Positions 23,540-31,266 of a DNA stretch of 38,576 nucleotides are shown piece after piece. The position numbers were made by a program, and so were the translations under genes. The stretch is from positions 1-38,576 of IMG/VR virus record IMGVR_UViG_3300043446_003813. One strand, 5' to 3'. Numbering within the stretch: position 1 is the first letter of the stretch; each line of letters begins with the position of its first letter. The notes below the pieces were generated by a model. That model made no database searches. It was not told the DNA's origin and worked only from the letters and a program-made list of their open reading frames with translations. The stretch is from a virus.

Positions 23540-26295
23540 TGGGTATTCAACAGTTCCCTATAGGTGATACAACAATTGAGGCAAATGAACTTCTTTACGA
23601 CCCAGTAAATAAGTTACGTGTTTCAACTCCACAGTCACTAATTGACACCGACTTTGAATATGGAACGCAGATTTCAAAGTGGGAAAATTTGGCGATGACG
23701 GATAACCGTCCATTCGTCTATAACGCTCAAACACCACTGACTGGCATCACTGCGATTTCGCTTCCAAACCTGTCGCGTACGGTAACTGTTAGCACCACAA
23801 CACCACCAGCAGTCGGCACACCAATCACTGTTACGGATACCCACCTTCCAATTGCTAACGGAAACTTCATTGTAGAAACTGTGACTGCTAGTACGTCATT
23901 TACCTATACCGCACGCGCCGAAAACACTACAACCGTCACATCGCTGCTTGACTCTAATAAGACACAGTTTTTCCAAGGTGCTTTCTACACTGGCGCACAA
24001 ATTGGCTCGGCACCGACCGTTTCGTATTCGGGTACAAAAATTACGGTGACGACAACTTCACCACACGGTCTGTCAATCGGTAACGAAATCGCAATTACTG
24101 GAATCACAACATCTGGAGCCAACCCACCCAACGGTGCTCACTTCGTCGCTGGAATAGTTAGCGCAACCGTTTTCTTTTACTACGTATTCACCGCCCCGAC
24201 TGGAACGCTCACCACGACGTCTGCCGCAGTATATGCACGTCCACAGGGACAGTTCCTGCATCGCCCATTTGACGGCGGTGTTATTTTCTCCAGCAACTCA
24301 ACGTCAAACTATCAATCAGCAATTCGCCAGACGCGGCGCTACTTCCGCTATCAGTCTGGTAAAGGAATTCAGATGAGTTCAGGAACACTCATCAAACCAT
24401 CATTGCAACTTGAGTCACTGACATCATCTGGAACACTTGTTACTGTTCAAACAAAAGAAAAGCATAACCTGCAGCCTGGTTCAACAATTGAGGTATTTGG
24501 AGCAAACGAAAGTGCCTACAACGGCACATTTACTATCTATACGGTTACTGGATTCAATACATTCACGTACCAAGCGCTAAGTACCCCATCATCTGCTACA
24601 GCGTCTGGTTTGTACTATGCAAACATCAGCCAATGGTATGGATGTTCAAACCGTATTGGGTTGTTTGACCAGCAGAACGGCATGTTCTTTGAGCATGATG
24701 GGCAAGAGTTGACTGCTGTTGTGCGTGCGTCTACATACCAAATTTCAGGACGCATTAGCGTTACGAACGGCTCGCCAAGTATCACTCAAACAGATTCGTC
24801 GTTTCCAACACGTTTCGCAAAGCAGTTGGATATTGGTGATTATATTGTGATTCGCGGTCAGTCATACAGAATTATTGACATTGCAAGCGATACGTCAATG
24901 ACTGTCAGCCCTGCATACAGAGGTGCCACGGCGACAATGGTGATTGCGTCAAAGACTGTAGACAGGCACTATAAGCAGTCTGAGTGGAATATTGACAAGA
25001 TGGATGGGACTGGTCCGTCAGGGTATAACGCTGATTTCACAAAGATGCAAATGTTCTTTATTGACTATTCATGGTACGGCGCTGGCGCTATCCGTTTTGG
25101 TCTCCGAGGGACTGACGGTGAAATTAAGTACTGCCACAAGATTGTCAATAACAACGTTAACTCCGAAGCATATATGCGGTCAGGAAACTTACCTGCACGG
25201 TATGAGTCGTCAACACAACCTCCGTACACAAAACTCACGGCATCCCTGACAAACGTTGCTACGAGCATGTCTGTTGTATCAACATACGGTTTCCCAACCG
25301 CTGGGACACTCCTTGTCGCAAATAACCTTGCGGGTTACGAGTTTGTTAACTATACGGGTAAAACCGACACATCGTTTACTGGTCTAACCCGCGCTCAAGC
25401 AGGTCAAGCATCGCTCGCAACAACTGTCGCTAGCGGTTCAAACGTGCTTACTGTTTCAAGTACATCTGGCTTACAGGTAGGACAACGTGTGTACGGAACA
25501 TCAAGTCCTGACGTTCCAGAAAATACATTCATTTCATCAATTGACTCTGCTACACAGGTCAGCCTTAGCCAAGCAGTAACAGCAACAAACCCAACGTTGC
25601 TCTTTGCCCCAATGAATGATGGAACAGCAAAGTCATTTACCTACTCAGCAACCAACCCCGTTGGTGTTGAACTTGCTTGGCCAACATATGCGCCTACCAT
25701 CTCGCACTGGGGCACATCGGCAATCATGGATGGTCGCTATGATGATGATAAGTCACTGCTCTTCACGTACGGTATGACCACGGCAACCGCAATTGCTGCT
25801 GGCGCAACAAACTGCCTTCTTGCCATCCGTGTTGCCCCTTCAGTTGATAACGGAACATCGGGGACATTTGGAAGTCGCGAACTAATTAACCGAATGCAGT
25901 TAATTCTTCGTGCCCTAGACATCACGACGACTACCGCTGGTGCCAACCTCCTCATTACCGCCGTTCTAAACGGTACGCCAAGTGCTGGCAGGACATGGAC
26001 AAAGCCAGCAACAGTCACCTCAAGCCTTGCTGAAGTTGCTGACTACGGCGGAACTACGACCACAATCTCTGGCGGTGAAACAACTGGTGGATTCTTCCTT
26101 GGAACAGGTGCCTACTCAATTGACCTAACCACAGTACGAGACCTCGGAAACTGCATCCTTGGCGGAGGTAGCACGACGAGCGCGACTGGAATCTACCCAG
26201 ACGGACCAGACACGCTACACATCATGGTGCGTAACCTTGGTGCCGTATCCGCATCAGTGTTCGCACGTCTTTCATGGACAGAAGCGCAGGCATAA
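23539..26295 (+). CDS. large virion structural protein (cyanophage-like)
   Basis: The 918-aa protein opens with IDTDFEYGTQISKWENLAM and NRPFVYNAQ. This N-terminal pattern I associate with very large baseplate/tail structural proteins of T4-like cyanophages. It then has repeated beta modules of the form 'V.T...PHGL..G..I.I.G' (about 165-190, 290-340) separated by ANGNFIVETVTASTSFTY-type strands. A central region (about 345-470) is followed by KMQMFFIDYSWYGAGAIRFGLRG, a motif also shared with those proteins. The C-terminal ~250 residues are beta-rich. It is likely a tail-associated adhesin or baseplate peripheral protein. The homology is from memory of motifs, not a search. Confidence 0.7.
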   Translation: MGIQQFPIGDTTIEANELLYDPVNKLRVSTPQSLIDTDFEYGTQISKWENLAMTDNRPFVYNAQTPLTGITAISLPNLSRTVTVSTTTPPAVGTPITVTDTHLPIANGNFIVETVTASTSFTYTARAENTTTVTSLLDSNKTQFFQGAFYTGAQIGSAPTVSYSGTKITVTTTSPHGLSIGNEIAITGITTSGANPPNGAHFVAGIVSATVFFYYVFTAPTGTLTTTSAAVYARPQGQFLHRPFDGGVIFSSNSTSNYQSAIRQTRRYFRYQSGKGIQMSSGTLIKPSLQLESLTSSGTLVTVQTKEKHNLQPGSTIEVFGANESAYNGTFTIYTVTGFNTFTYQALSTPSSATASGLYYANISQWYGCSNRIGLFDQQNGMFFEHDGQELTAVVRASTYQISGRISVTNGSPSITQTDSSFPTRFAKQLDIGDYIVIRGQSYRIIDIASDTSMTVSPAYRGATATMVIASKTVDRHYKQSEWNIDKMDGTGPSGYNADFTKMQMFFIDYSWYGAGAIRFGLRGTDGEIKYCHKIVNNNVNSEAYMRSGNLPARYESSTQPPYTKLTASLTNVATSMSVVSTYGFPTAGTLLVANNLAGYEFVNYTGKTDTSFTGLTRAQAGQASLATTVASGSNVLTVSSTSGLQVGQRVYGTSSPDVPENTFISSIDSATQVSLSQAVTATNPTLLFAPMNDGTAKSFTYSATNPVGVELAWPTYAPTISHWGTSAIMDGRYDDDKSLLFTYGMTTATAIAAGATNCLLAIRVAPSVDNGTSGTFGSRELINRMQLILRALDITTTTAGANLLITAVLNGTPSAGRTWTKPATVTSSLAEVADYGGTTTTISGGETTGGFFLGTGAYSIDLTTVRDLGNCILGGGSTTSATGIYPDGPDTLHIMVRNLGAVSASVFARLSWTEAQA

Positions 26296-26297
26296 TC

Positions 26298-26552
26298 ATG
26301 GCAATTGACTTCCCTGATTCTCCATCAACAAACGACACATATTCTGACTCTGGCAAAACGTGGAAATACAACGGGTACGCGTGGGTTCTTCAGACAATCC
26401 CAACCGCGCTTGCGAATGGTTCAATTGCCTTAACGCAACTCGCTCAGGGTGGGGCAACAACTGGACAGGCTCTTGTTTGGAGTGGCTCCGCTTGGGCTCC
26501 GCATAATGTTGTGCGAGACAATTTGATTAAGTTCTATATGGAGGTCATCTAA
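26298..26552 (+). CDS. small tail-fibre-like protein
   Basis: I choose ATG 26298 rather than the in-frame ATG at 26274, which lies inside the previous gene. This gives 84 aa that begin with the well-known fibre start IDFPDSPSTNDTYSDSGKTWKYNGYAW ('FP..P....Y...G..W.W.G..W'). The following part (ALANGSIALTQLAQGG with TTGQALVWSGSAWAP) is a second WNG-type module. The stop TAA overlaps the ATG of the next gene (26552). It is a small fibre adaptor or shaft piece. Confidence 0.65.
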   Translation: MAIDFPDSPSTNDTYSDSGKTWKYNGYAWVLQTIPTALANGSIALTQLAQGGATTGQALVWSGSAWAPHNVVRDNLIKFYMEVI

Positions 26553-26911
26553 TGGCTGTTACGCAAAAGCGGCTTGGTGGTCCGAGCCAGTTGACTGCCT
26601 CAAGTGCTGTTTACTACACCACGCCAATCAATACGACAACAATTGTCAAGCAAATCATTCTGACGAACACAACATCGTCGTCAAAGACGGTAACTGTTCG
26701 CCTGAAGCCTTATGGTATTTCTGAGGCGGCGACACACGACATTATTAGCGGGATGACCATTAACGCTAATGAGACAATGGCTTTCAACTGCTCGCTAGTG
26801 TTGAACAACAACGGTTCAACAGCAAATGCAACAAACAGTGACCAATTAACGGCACTGTGTAGTTCGGCAACTTCCGTCAATATTACGGTTGTAGGTATTG
26901 AAGAGGCATAA
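26552..26911 (+). CDS. small beta-sandwich tail protein, paralogue B
   Basis: The 119-aa protein is a paralogue of the 101-aa product at 23234-23539, with the same opening strand pattern and the same position just upstream of a larger structural gene. Cys residues occur in two places (NCSLVL, ALCSSA). GGAGGTCA (26540-26547) is its ribosome site. Start and stop overlap both neighbours by one base. A virion decoration or adhesin-accessory role is inferred. Confidence 0.6.
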   Translation: MAVTQKRLGGPSQLTASSAVYYTTPINTTTIVKQIILTNTTSSSKTVTVRLKPYGISEAATHDIISGMTINANETMAFNCSLVLNNNGSTANATNSDQLTALCSSATSVNITVVGIEEA

Positions 26912-27618
26912 TGGCTGGAATGGTTCGCTACCCGGCGTTGAACGCCATGGCGTCCTTTATTGACTCACCCGATGCTGTCTATGGTACGGGCAATGATGGA
27001 AGCGTAACAATGGATGGTTCATCCATTGTTATTGGAGTGACCCCATCAGCAAATGTTTACACTATGTCGCGAGATGTATATTTTTACAATCTTACCATTA
27101 ATGCTGGAGTTCGTCTAAATCCAAACGGCTATCGGGTATTTGTAAAAAACCAGTTGACTCTTGGCGCTAGTGCAACAATCGGCTATACAACTGGTTTCGG
27201 AACATCTGGTTCTATCCAGCAAGGCGGTGCAGCAGATACTGCTGTTACTCATAGTCTTGGTGGGGCATCCCAGACTAGGGCTGCGACAGCGCCAACTGCT
27301 GCTTTGGGTGGTTCACAGTATTTTCAACAACCACTGCAAGCAATAGATGGTTTCTCTGTTACTGCATCTGGCGGTCCGACATTTCTGCGTGGCGGTGCGG
27401 GTGGGGTTGGGCAGATAGGTGGTGGCGTTGTAATTCTTGCTGCCCGCTACATTTCTGGTCCGACAACAGGGACGGCAACAATCTCTGCTAAAGCAACATC
27501 GCCCGCTGGCGGTGGTGTAATTCTTATAGTTTCATCTGGTGCTGCACTTCCAGCAACTGTCACTACTGACGTTACTGGGTATGCGGCAGGCACAGTGAAT
27601 TACATGCAGTTGGTGTGA
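26911..27618 (+). CDS. Gly-rich adhesin scaffold, short paralogue
   Basis: The 235-aa protein has an N-terminal beta domain (YGTGNDGSVTMDGS ... YTMSRDVYFYNLTINAGVRL ... NGYRVFVKNQLTL) and a C-terminal Gly-rich part (RGGAGGVGQIGGGVVILAARY ... GGGVILIVSSGAAL). This is the same order as in the 633-aa protein encoded next, but without its collagen-like and His-rich insert. It looks like a tandem duplicate. Gly-rich loops on such scaffolds form receptor-contacting surfaces in some phage distal adhesins (for instance the polyglycine-II bundle of S16-type gp38). That comparison is structural inference. Confidence 0.6.
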   Translation: MAGMVRYPALNAMASFIDSPDAVYGTGNDGSVTMDGSSIVIGVTPSANVYTMSRDVYFYNLTINAGVRLNPNGYRVFVKNQLTLGASATIGYTTGFGTSGSIQQGGAADTAVTHSLGGASQTRAATAPTAALGGSQYFQQPLQAIDGFSVTASGGPTFLRGGAGGVGQIGGGVVILAARYISGPTTGTATISAKATSPAGGGVILIVSSGAALPATVTTDVTGYAAGTVNYMQLV

Positions 27619-27619
27619 A

Positions 27620-29521
27620 ATGACTGCTGTTGAGCGATACGGAACGCCAAGTCAAGTCCAAAGAGCAGGAAATGATTCTGTTTATGGCAATGGTGTTGAT
27701 GGAAATATAACACTCGCGGCTGGCGCTACGACGCTTTCGCGCGACATGTACTACAACACACTTACCGTCCCAAGTGGGTCATTTCTCAACACTAATGGTT
27801 ATCGTGTTTTTGTAAAAGGAACATTAACCAATAATGGAATTATTGGTATTGCAAGCAGTGCTGGAGTCACGTACACAGAACCATCTGCCGTAACTACTGG
27901 GACAGTATCTGGAACTACATCTAGCAATGCAATTACTTACCGTATAGGTGGAAAAAGTGGCGGTGCTACCGCTGACGGAACAAGCCTTCTCCCTGCAGGA
28001 ATTCTGTATTCGCTTGATGTTGCTACTAAAGGTCTATTCATTGACCCAAACGATAATCAGGTTAAACCGCTAATCGGTGGCGCCGCTGGAACAACTGGTA
28101 GTCAAGGGATAACATACCCCGCACTAACAAATGCTGATACTTGGCCTAATAAAACTGCTCCGACTTCATGGCCGGGTCAGGCTGGCGGTGCTGGCTCTGC
28201 GGGGAACTCTGGCGGTGCAGGTGGTGCGGGGGGCGCTGGTACCGCAGGAAACCTTGGGGCATACCCGCCGAACTCCCACACAGTGGGAGCGGCTGGCGGA
28301 CGAGGATACACAGGAAACTCTGGCAACCCAGGTACAGCAGGAAACCCTGGTGGAACTGGAAACGCAGGCAACCCTGGCACTGCTGGGAACCCCGGCACTG
28401 CTACGGGCGCAAACCCAAGTATCGGAGGCGCAGGCGGCTCTGGTGGTATAGGGGGCGGTGTTGTTGTCGTCGTGGCTAAAACTCTTGCTGGTTCTGGAAC
28501 AATAGTTTCGCTTGGTGTTTCTGGTTCTGCTGGCAGCGTTGGCACAACTGGTACTGCTGGAACTGCAGGCAACCCTGGCTCTGCTGGTACTGCTGGGAAT
28601 ACTGGAACCGCTGGTTCTGCTGGCTCTGCTGGTACTGCTGGAAACACTGGCGCTGCGGCTCCTGCGATTAATACCTCCCCATTTCACCATTCGCACAGAG
28701 TTAGCAGCGGTCATACCAACTCGCAGAATGGTGGGAACTACCCTGGGCTCAACCATGGCATCGGCGGTTCTGACACAGAACCAGGTAATGGTCTTGCCAT
28801 AAACCACGCACATCTTGGACCACATTTTCACGAACAGCACCGTGCTTCACGACTTCACTTCCATATGCCGCATGGAGGTAATACGCAGGGTCATAACCCA
28901 CCTGTTGTTACAAGCAATAAGCCGCTAACACACGGTCCAGGAAACGTTTATCATAACCCTGCACACATTCACCATGTGGGGCATACACATAACCCACACC
29001 ATGACGCAAGCCATGGGCATAATCACCACACTCACAGCAGTCCAGGCAACAGTTCGCACTCCCCCCATCACTTCGGTCCGCACCATGGTCAGCACACTCA
29101 CGGCAACGGAGACGGACATCATGCATACCACTATTACGGTGGACACCATGGAACGCAGCATGCTGGTGGCCCGCACTACCATGCATCTTCGGGCAAGAAT
29201 ATTGGCTCGCCGCATCACGGAACGTACTATGCTGGGGGAACTGGCGGAGCAGGCGGTGCTGCTGGAACTGCGGGGGCAGCAGGAACAGGCGGTGCTGGAG
29301 GAACTGCAGGGACAGCGGGTCCAGGTGGTTCTGCAGCACCAGCGCAACCCCAAGGCGGAACTGGAAAGCGCGGCGGAGCAGGCGGCGGCGGAGGTATCAT
29401 TGTGATTACAGATAGTGCTTCGCTTGGCAGTATTACGACAAATACAAGCGCTGGCTCTACAGCAGATTCAGATTTCAATACTGCTTCATCTGGGTTTGTA
29501 TACTTAATCCAAAACACATAG
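27620..29521 (+). CDS. collagen-like and His-rich phage adhesin
   Basis: The 633-aa protein is the long paralogue of its upstream neighbour. Residues 1-100 are a beta domain (YGNGVDGNITL ... TLSRDMYYNTLTV ... NGYRVFVKGTLTN). Uninterrupted Gly-X-Y tracts lie at about 186-215, 229-261 and 302-343, and a further Gly-rich part at about 539-590. In the Gly-X-Y tracts the repeated triplet is Gly-Asn-Pro, with Pro only in the Y position. Residues about 354-534 hold 45 His in roughly 180 residues (HSHR, HIHHVGHTH, HNHHTH, GHHAYHYYGGHH). The end (GGGGGIIVITDSASLGSI) matches the scaffold of the neighbour. It is likely a distal adhesin. The His segment could bind metal and the triplets could trimerise. 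A prolyl-hydroxylase-type gene lies 0.6 kb downstream. Confidence 0.75.
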   Translation: MTAVERYGTPSQVQRAGNDSVYGNGVDGNITLAAGATTLSRDMYYNTLTVPSGSFLNTNGYRVFVKGTLTNNGIIGIASSAGVTYTEPSAVTTGTVSGTTSSNAITYRIGGKSGGATADGTSLLPAGILYSLDVATKGLFIDPNDNQVKPLIGGAAGTTGSQGITYPALTNADTWPNKTAPTSWPGQAGGAGSAGNSGGAGGAGGAGTAGNLGAYPPNSHTVGAAGGRGYTGNSGNPGTAGNPGGTGNAGNPGTAGNPGTATGANPSIGGAGGSGGIGGGVVVVVAKTLAGSGTIVSLGVSGSAGSVGTTGTAGTAGNPGSAGTAGNTGTAGSAGSAGTAGNTGAAAPAINTSPFHHSHRVSSGHTNSQNGGNYPGLNHGIGGSDTEPGNGLAINHAHLGPHFHEQHRASRLHFHMPHGGNTQGHNPPVVTSNKPLTHGPGNVYHNPAHIHHVGHTHNPHHDASHGHNHHTHSSPGNSSHSPHHFGPHHGQHTHGNGDGHHAYHYYGGHHGTQHAGGPHYHASSGKNIGSPHHGTYYAGGTGGAGGAAGTAGAAGTGGAGGTAGTAGPGGSAAPAQPQGGTGKRGGAGGGGGIIVITDSASLGSITTNTSAGSTADSDFNTASSGFVYLIQNT

Positions 29522-29529
29522 GAGTCAAA

Positions 29530-29772
29530 ATGCCACTATTTGATGAAATTGACAAAAAACAACGCTTGCAAATTCTGCGCGCAACATATAAGTCTCTAGA
29601 AATGGAACTATTTGAACTTCTTGCTCGTCTTGGCATTGACTATGACGAATACGAATTTGGTTCACATCCAGAATTTACCGAATCTCCCGACAATTACTAC
29701 AAGCGTCGGATTATTGAGATTGAGGCTGCGCTGTCAACACTTGAGGCAAAAATAGCAACACTTTCAGAGTAG
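29530..29772 (+). CDS. small helical hypothetical protein
   Basis: The 80-aa protein is mostly helix (QRLQILRATYKSLEMELFELL at 11-31; RRIIEIEAALSTLEAKIATL at 58-78) with an acidic Tyr-rich centre. GGAG precedes ATG 29530 after an 8-base gap from the adhesin gene. It could be a fibre-assembly chaperone because of its place after an adhesin, but no family is recognised. Confidence 0.5.
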   Translation: MPLFDEIDKKQRLQILRATYKSLEMELFELLARLGIDYDEYEFGSHPEFTESPDNYYKRRIIEIEAALSTLEAKIATLSE

Positions 29773-29777
29773 GGATT

Positions 29778-30197
29778 ATGCAGCGTGTCCTTTATGTCCC
29801 TTCGGCAACAACTTTGACTAGTGCCATTTCAGAAGAAGCAGAGTCTCTGGGTGTCACAATTCTGCATGGCGAGAGTGCCCTATCTCGTTATGTTGAATTT
29901 GACCGAGATATTACTCAAGTCATAATGCTTCCCACTGAACGGCTGTGTCTTTTCATGCCGCAAGTACCAATTCGTATGCATCAGAATGTTGAAGTCACAA
30001 ATGACTTCATTGACCTGCGTGACGAAGTAAAATTCGTTCTTAATGGATTCACTATCGTGGAGCCACTTATACTTGAGAAACATTACGCACGTTACGTGAT
30101 TGAAACCACAGGGTACGGCGTTCAAGTATTTGATATTTTTGACAAGGGGATGCAGGTCATAGAACATGGCGAATATTATGTCGTTAACCCTGAATAA
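29778..30197 (+). CDS. hypothetical protein at the start of the enzyme cassette
   Basis: The 139-aa protein is alpha/beta (RVLYVPSATTLTSAISEEAESLG, then YVEFDRDITQVIMLP and HYARYVIETTGYGVQVFDIFD). I recognise no family. Its last 32 bases are overlapped by the oxygenase gene, so it is translationally linked to the cassette. Confidence 0.5.
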   Translation: MQRVLYVPSATTLTSAISEEAESLGVTILHGESALSRYVEFDRDITQVIMLPTERLCLFMPQVPIRMHQNVEVTNDFIDLRDEVKFVLNGFTIVEPLILEKHYARYVIETTGYGVQVFDIFDKGMQVIEHGEYYVVNPE

Positions 30198-30765
30198 AGT
30201 TGCTCCCTGTATTTTCGTCTACGAGAACGCAATTGCCGATGGGGCGCGTTTTATTGAAATGCTTGAAGAGGAGACCGAAAATGAATGGTCATCTCTCCAG
30301 TGGGATTTTTCACGCACTGGCTCTGGGCGTATCAGCGAATATCGTTCATCGCGCCTGTGTTCGCTCGTAGACATAACTCGCCCATGTCGCGAATCTGAAA
30401 TATCTAAGTTGTTTAATGAATCAATACTTAAAAATGTGCATTCGTGCATTAGCGACTATGCCATATACCATGGGATTCCGCCTGAAATGAACGGTGAAGG
30501 GTGGATAGTCCTTAAGTATGAAGGCGAAGCCCAATATAGAACACACTGGGACCATAGTGGTGATAATGGGCGCATGATATCCGTTGTTGCCTTCCCCTAC
30601 TCCACGGCAACTGTTGGTGGTGAACTTCACTTTCCACACTTTAATACTACGGTAAAGCCGCAGACTGGAAGCGTTGTGGTATTTCCATCCAACTTCCCAT
30701 ACACGCATACTGCACACCCAGTTGAAAACGGAATAAAATATTCCTTGGTCACATGGTTGAGGTGA
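30166..30765 (+). CDS. 2-oxoglutarate/Fe(II) oxygenase (prolyl-hydroxylase type), copy 1
   Basis: The 199-aa protein shows the jelly-roll dioxygenase signature. The iron triad is H127, D129 (THWDHSGDNG) and H181 (THTAHPV); the 2-oxoglutarate-binding basic residue is K191 (GIKYSLVTW). GGELHFPHF is the usual strand between them. Such enzymes hydroxylate Pro, Lys or other residues, or small molecules, using oxygen and 2-oxoglutarate. ATG 30166 has GCAGGTC 7 bases upstream; ATG 30178 is an alternative without a site. Proteins of this kind are common in T4-like cyanophages. The substrate is not known here; the neighbouring collagen-like adhesin is a candidate. Confidence 0.82.
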   Translation: MANIMSLTLNKVAPCIFVYENAIADGARFIEMLEEETENEWSSLQWDFSRTGSGRISEYRSSRLCSLVDITRPCRESEISKLFNESILKNVHSCISDYAIYHGIPPEMNGEGWIVLKYEGEAQYRTHWDHSGDNGRMISVVAFPYSTATVGGELHFPHFNTTVKPQTGSVVVFPSNFPYTHTAHPVENGIKYSLVTWLR

Positions 30766-30769
30766 AGTT

Positions 30770-31033
30770 ATGAGTGACCAGATAGAGCGCAAGGACAGAT
30801 TTGAGTGGATTGGTAAACCAGCCCCTCCAGATGGCATCGTAATTCCTGAGGACAACCCTGTCCCCATTATGAGGGACATCCTTCCGCCTAGTCAGGTTGT
30901 TTCAGCAGATGAGGGTTTGAGTATCTTCCGTTGGTTAATGGCGGATGAGTCAGAACGCAAGGACACGCTTTCGGGGTGTAGATTGCTTGATACGTTTGTG
31001 TATTTAGAAATTCCGAAAGAGGACGATGCATGA
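30770..31033 (+). CDS. small hypothetical protein of the halogenase cassette
   Basis: The 87-aa acidic protein has a Pro-rich first half (KPAPPDGIVIPEDNPVP) and an amphipathic second half (LSIFRWLMADESERKD, LLDTFVYLEI). GAGGTGA (30759-30765), overlapping the end of the previous gene, gives its ribosome site. Its stop overlaps the next ATG. No family is recognised. Confidence 0.5.
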   Translation: MSDQIERKDRFEWIGKPAPPDGIVIPEDNPVPIMRDILPPSQVVSADEGLSIFRWLMADESERKDTLSGCRLLDTFVYLEIPKEDDA

Positions 31034-31266
31034 CAATCTCATTTAACTATACGGATAGCGGAGCGCACATAGATGCACTCATCGCGCAGGTGAAGGAACT
31101 CGTTGATGTTCCTTACGAAACAATTGATGTTTCTAATGAGGAGTCGTTCCGTGCTGCTGCTCGGGCTATGCAGGAGCCAATGCGAAGTAAAGTTCTTCAT
31201 ATGTTGAACTACATTGTATTTAACAAACAAATTAACAATGTTTATGGTGGTGAAATTAATGAATGA
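31030..31266 (+). CDS. small hypothetical protein of the halogenase cassette
   Basis: The 78-aa protein is mostly helical, with HIDALIAQVKELVDVPYETI and then FRAAARAMQEPMRSKVLHML. It starts in an ATGA overlap with the previous gene and overlaps the next start by 8 bases. No family is recognised. Confidence 0.5.
   Translation: MTISFNYTDSGAHIDALIAQVKELVDVPYETIDVSNEESFRAAARAMQEPMRSKVLHMLNYIVFNKQINNVYGGEINE

Noticed and set aside
28166-29517. Several long reverse and alternative frames opposite the collagen/His-rich adhesin
   Set aside because: Low-complexity Gly/His codons leave other frames open by chance. The + frame has matching paralogy to the upstream gene and ends correctly before the next ribosome site.
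27620-29521. Host collagen or non-phage gene
   Set aside because: The ends of the protein match the upstream phage paralogue and the gene lies within a continuous late operon, so it is a phage adhesin with inserted tracts.
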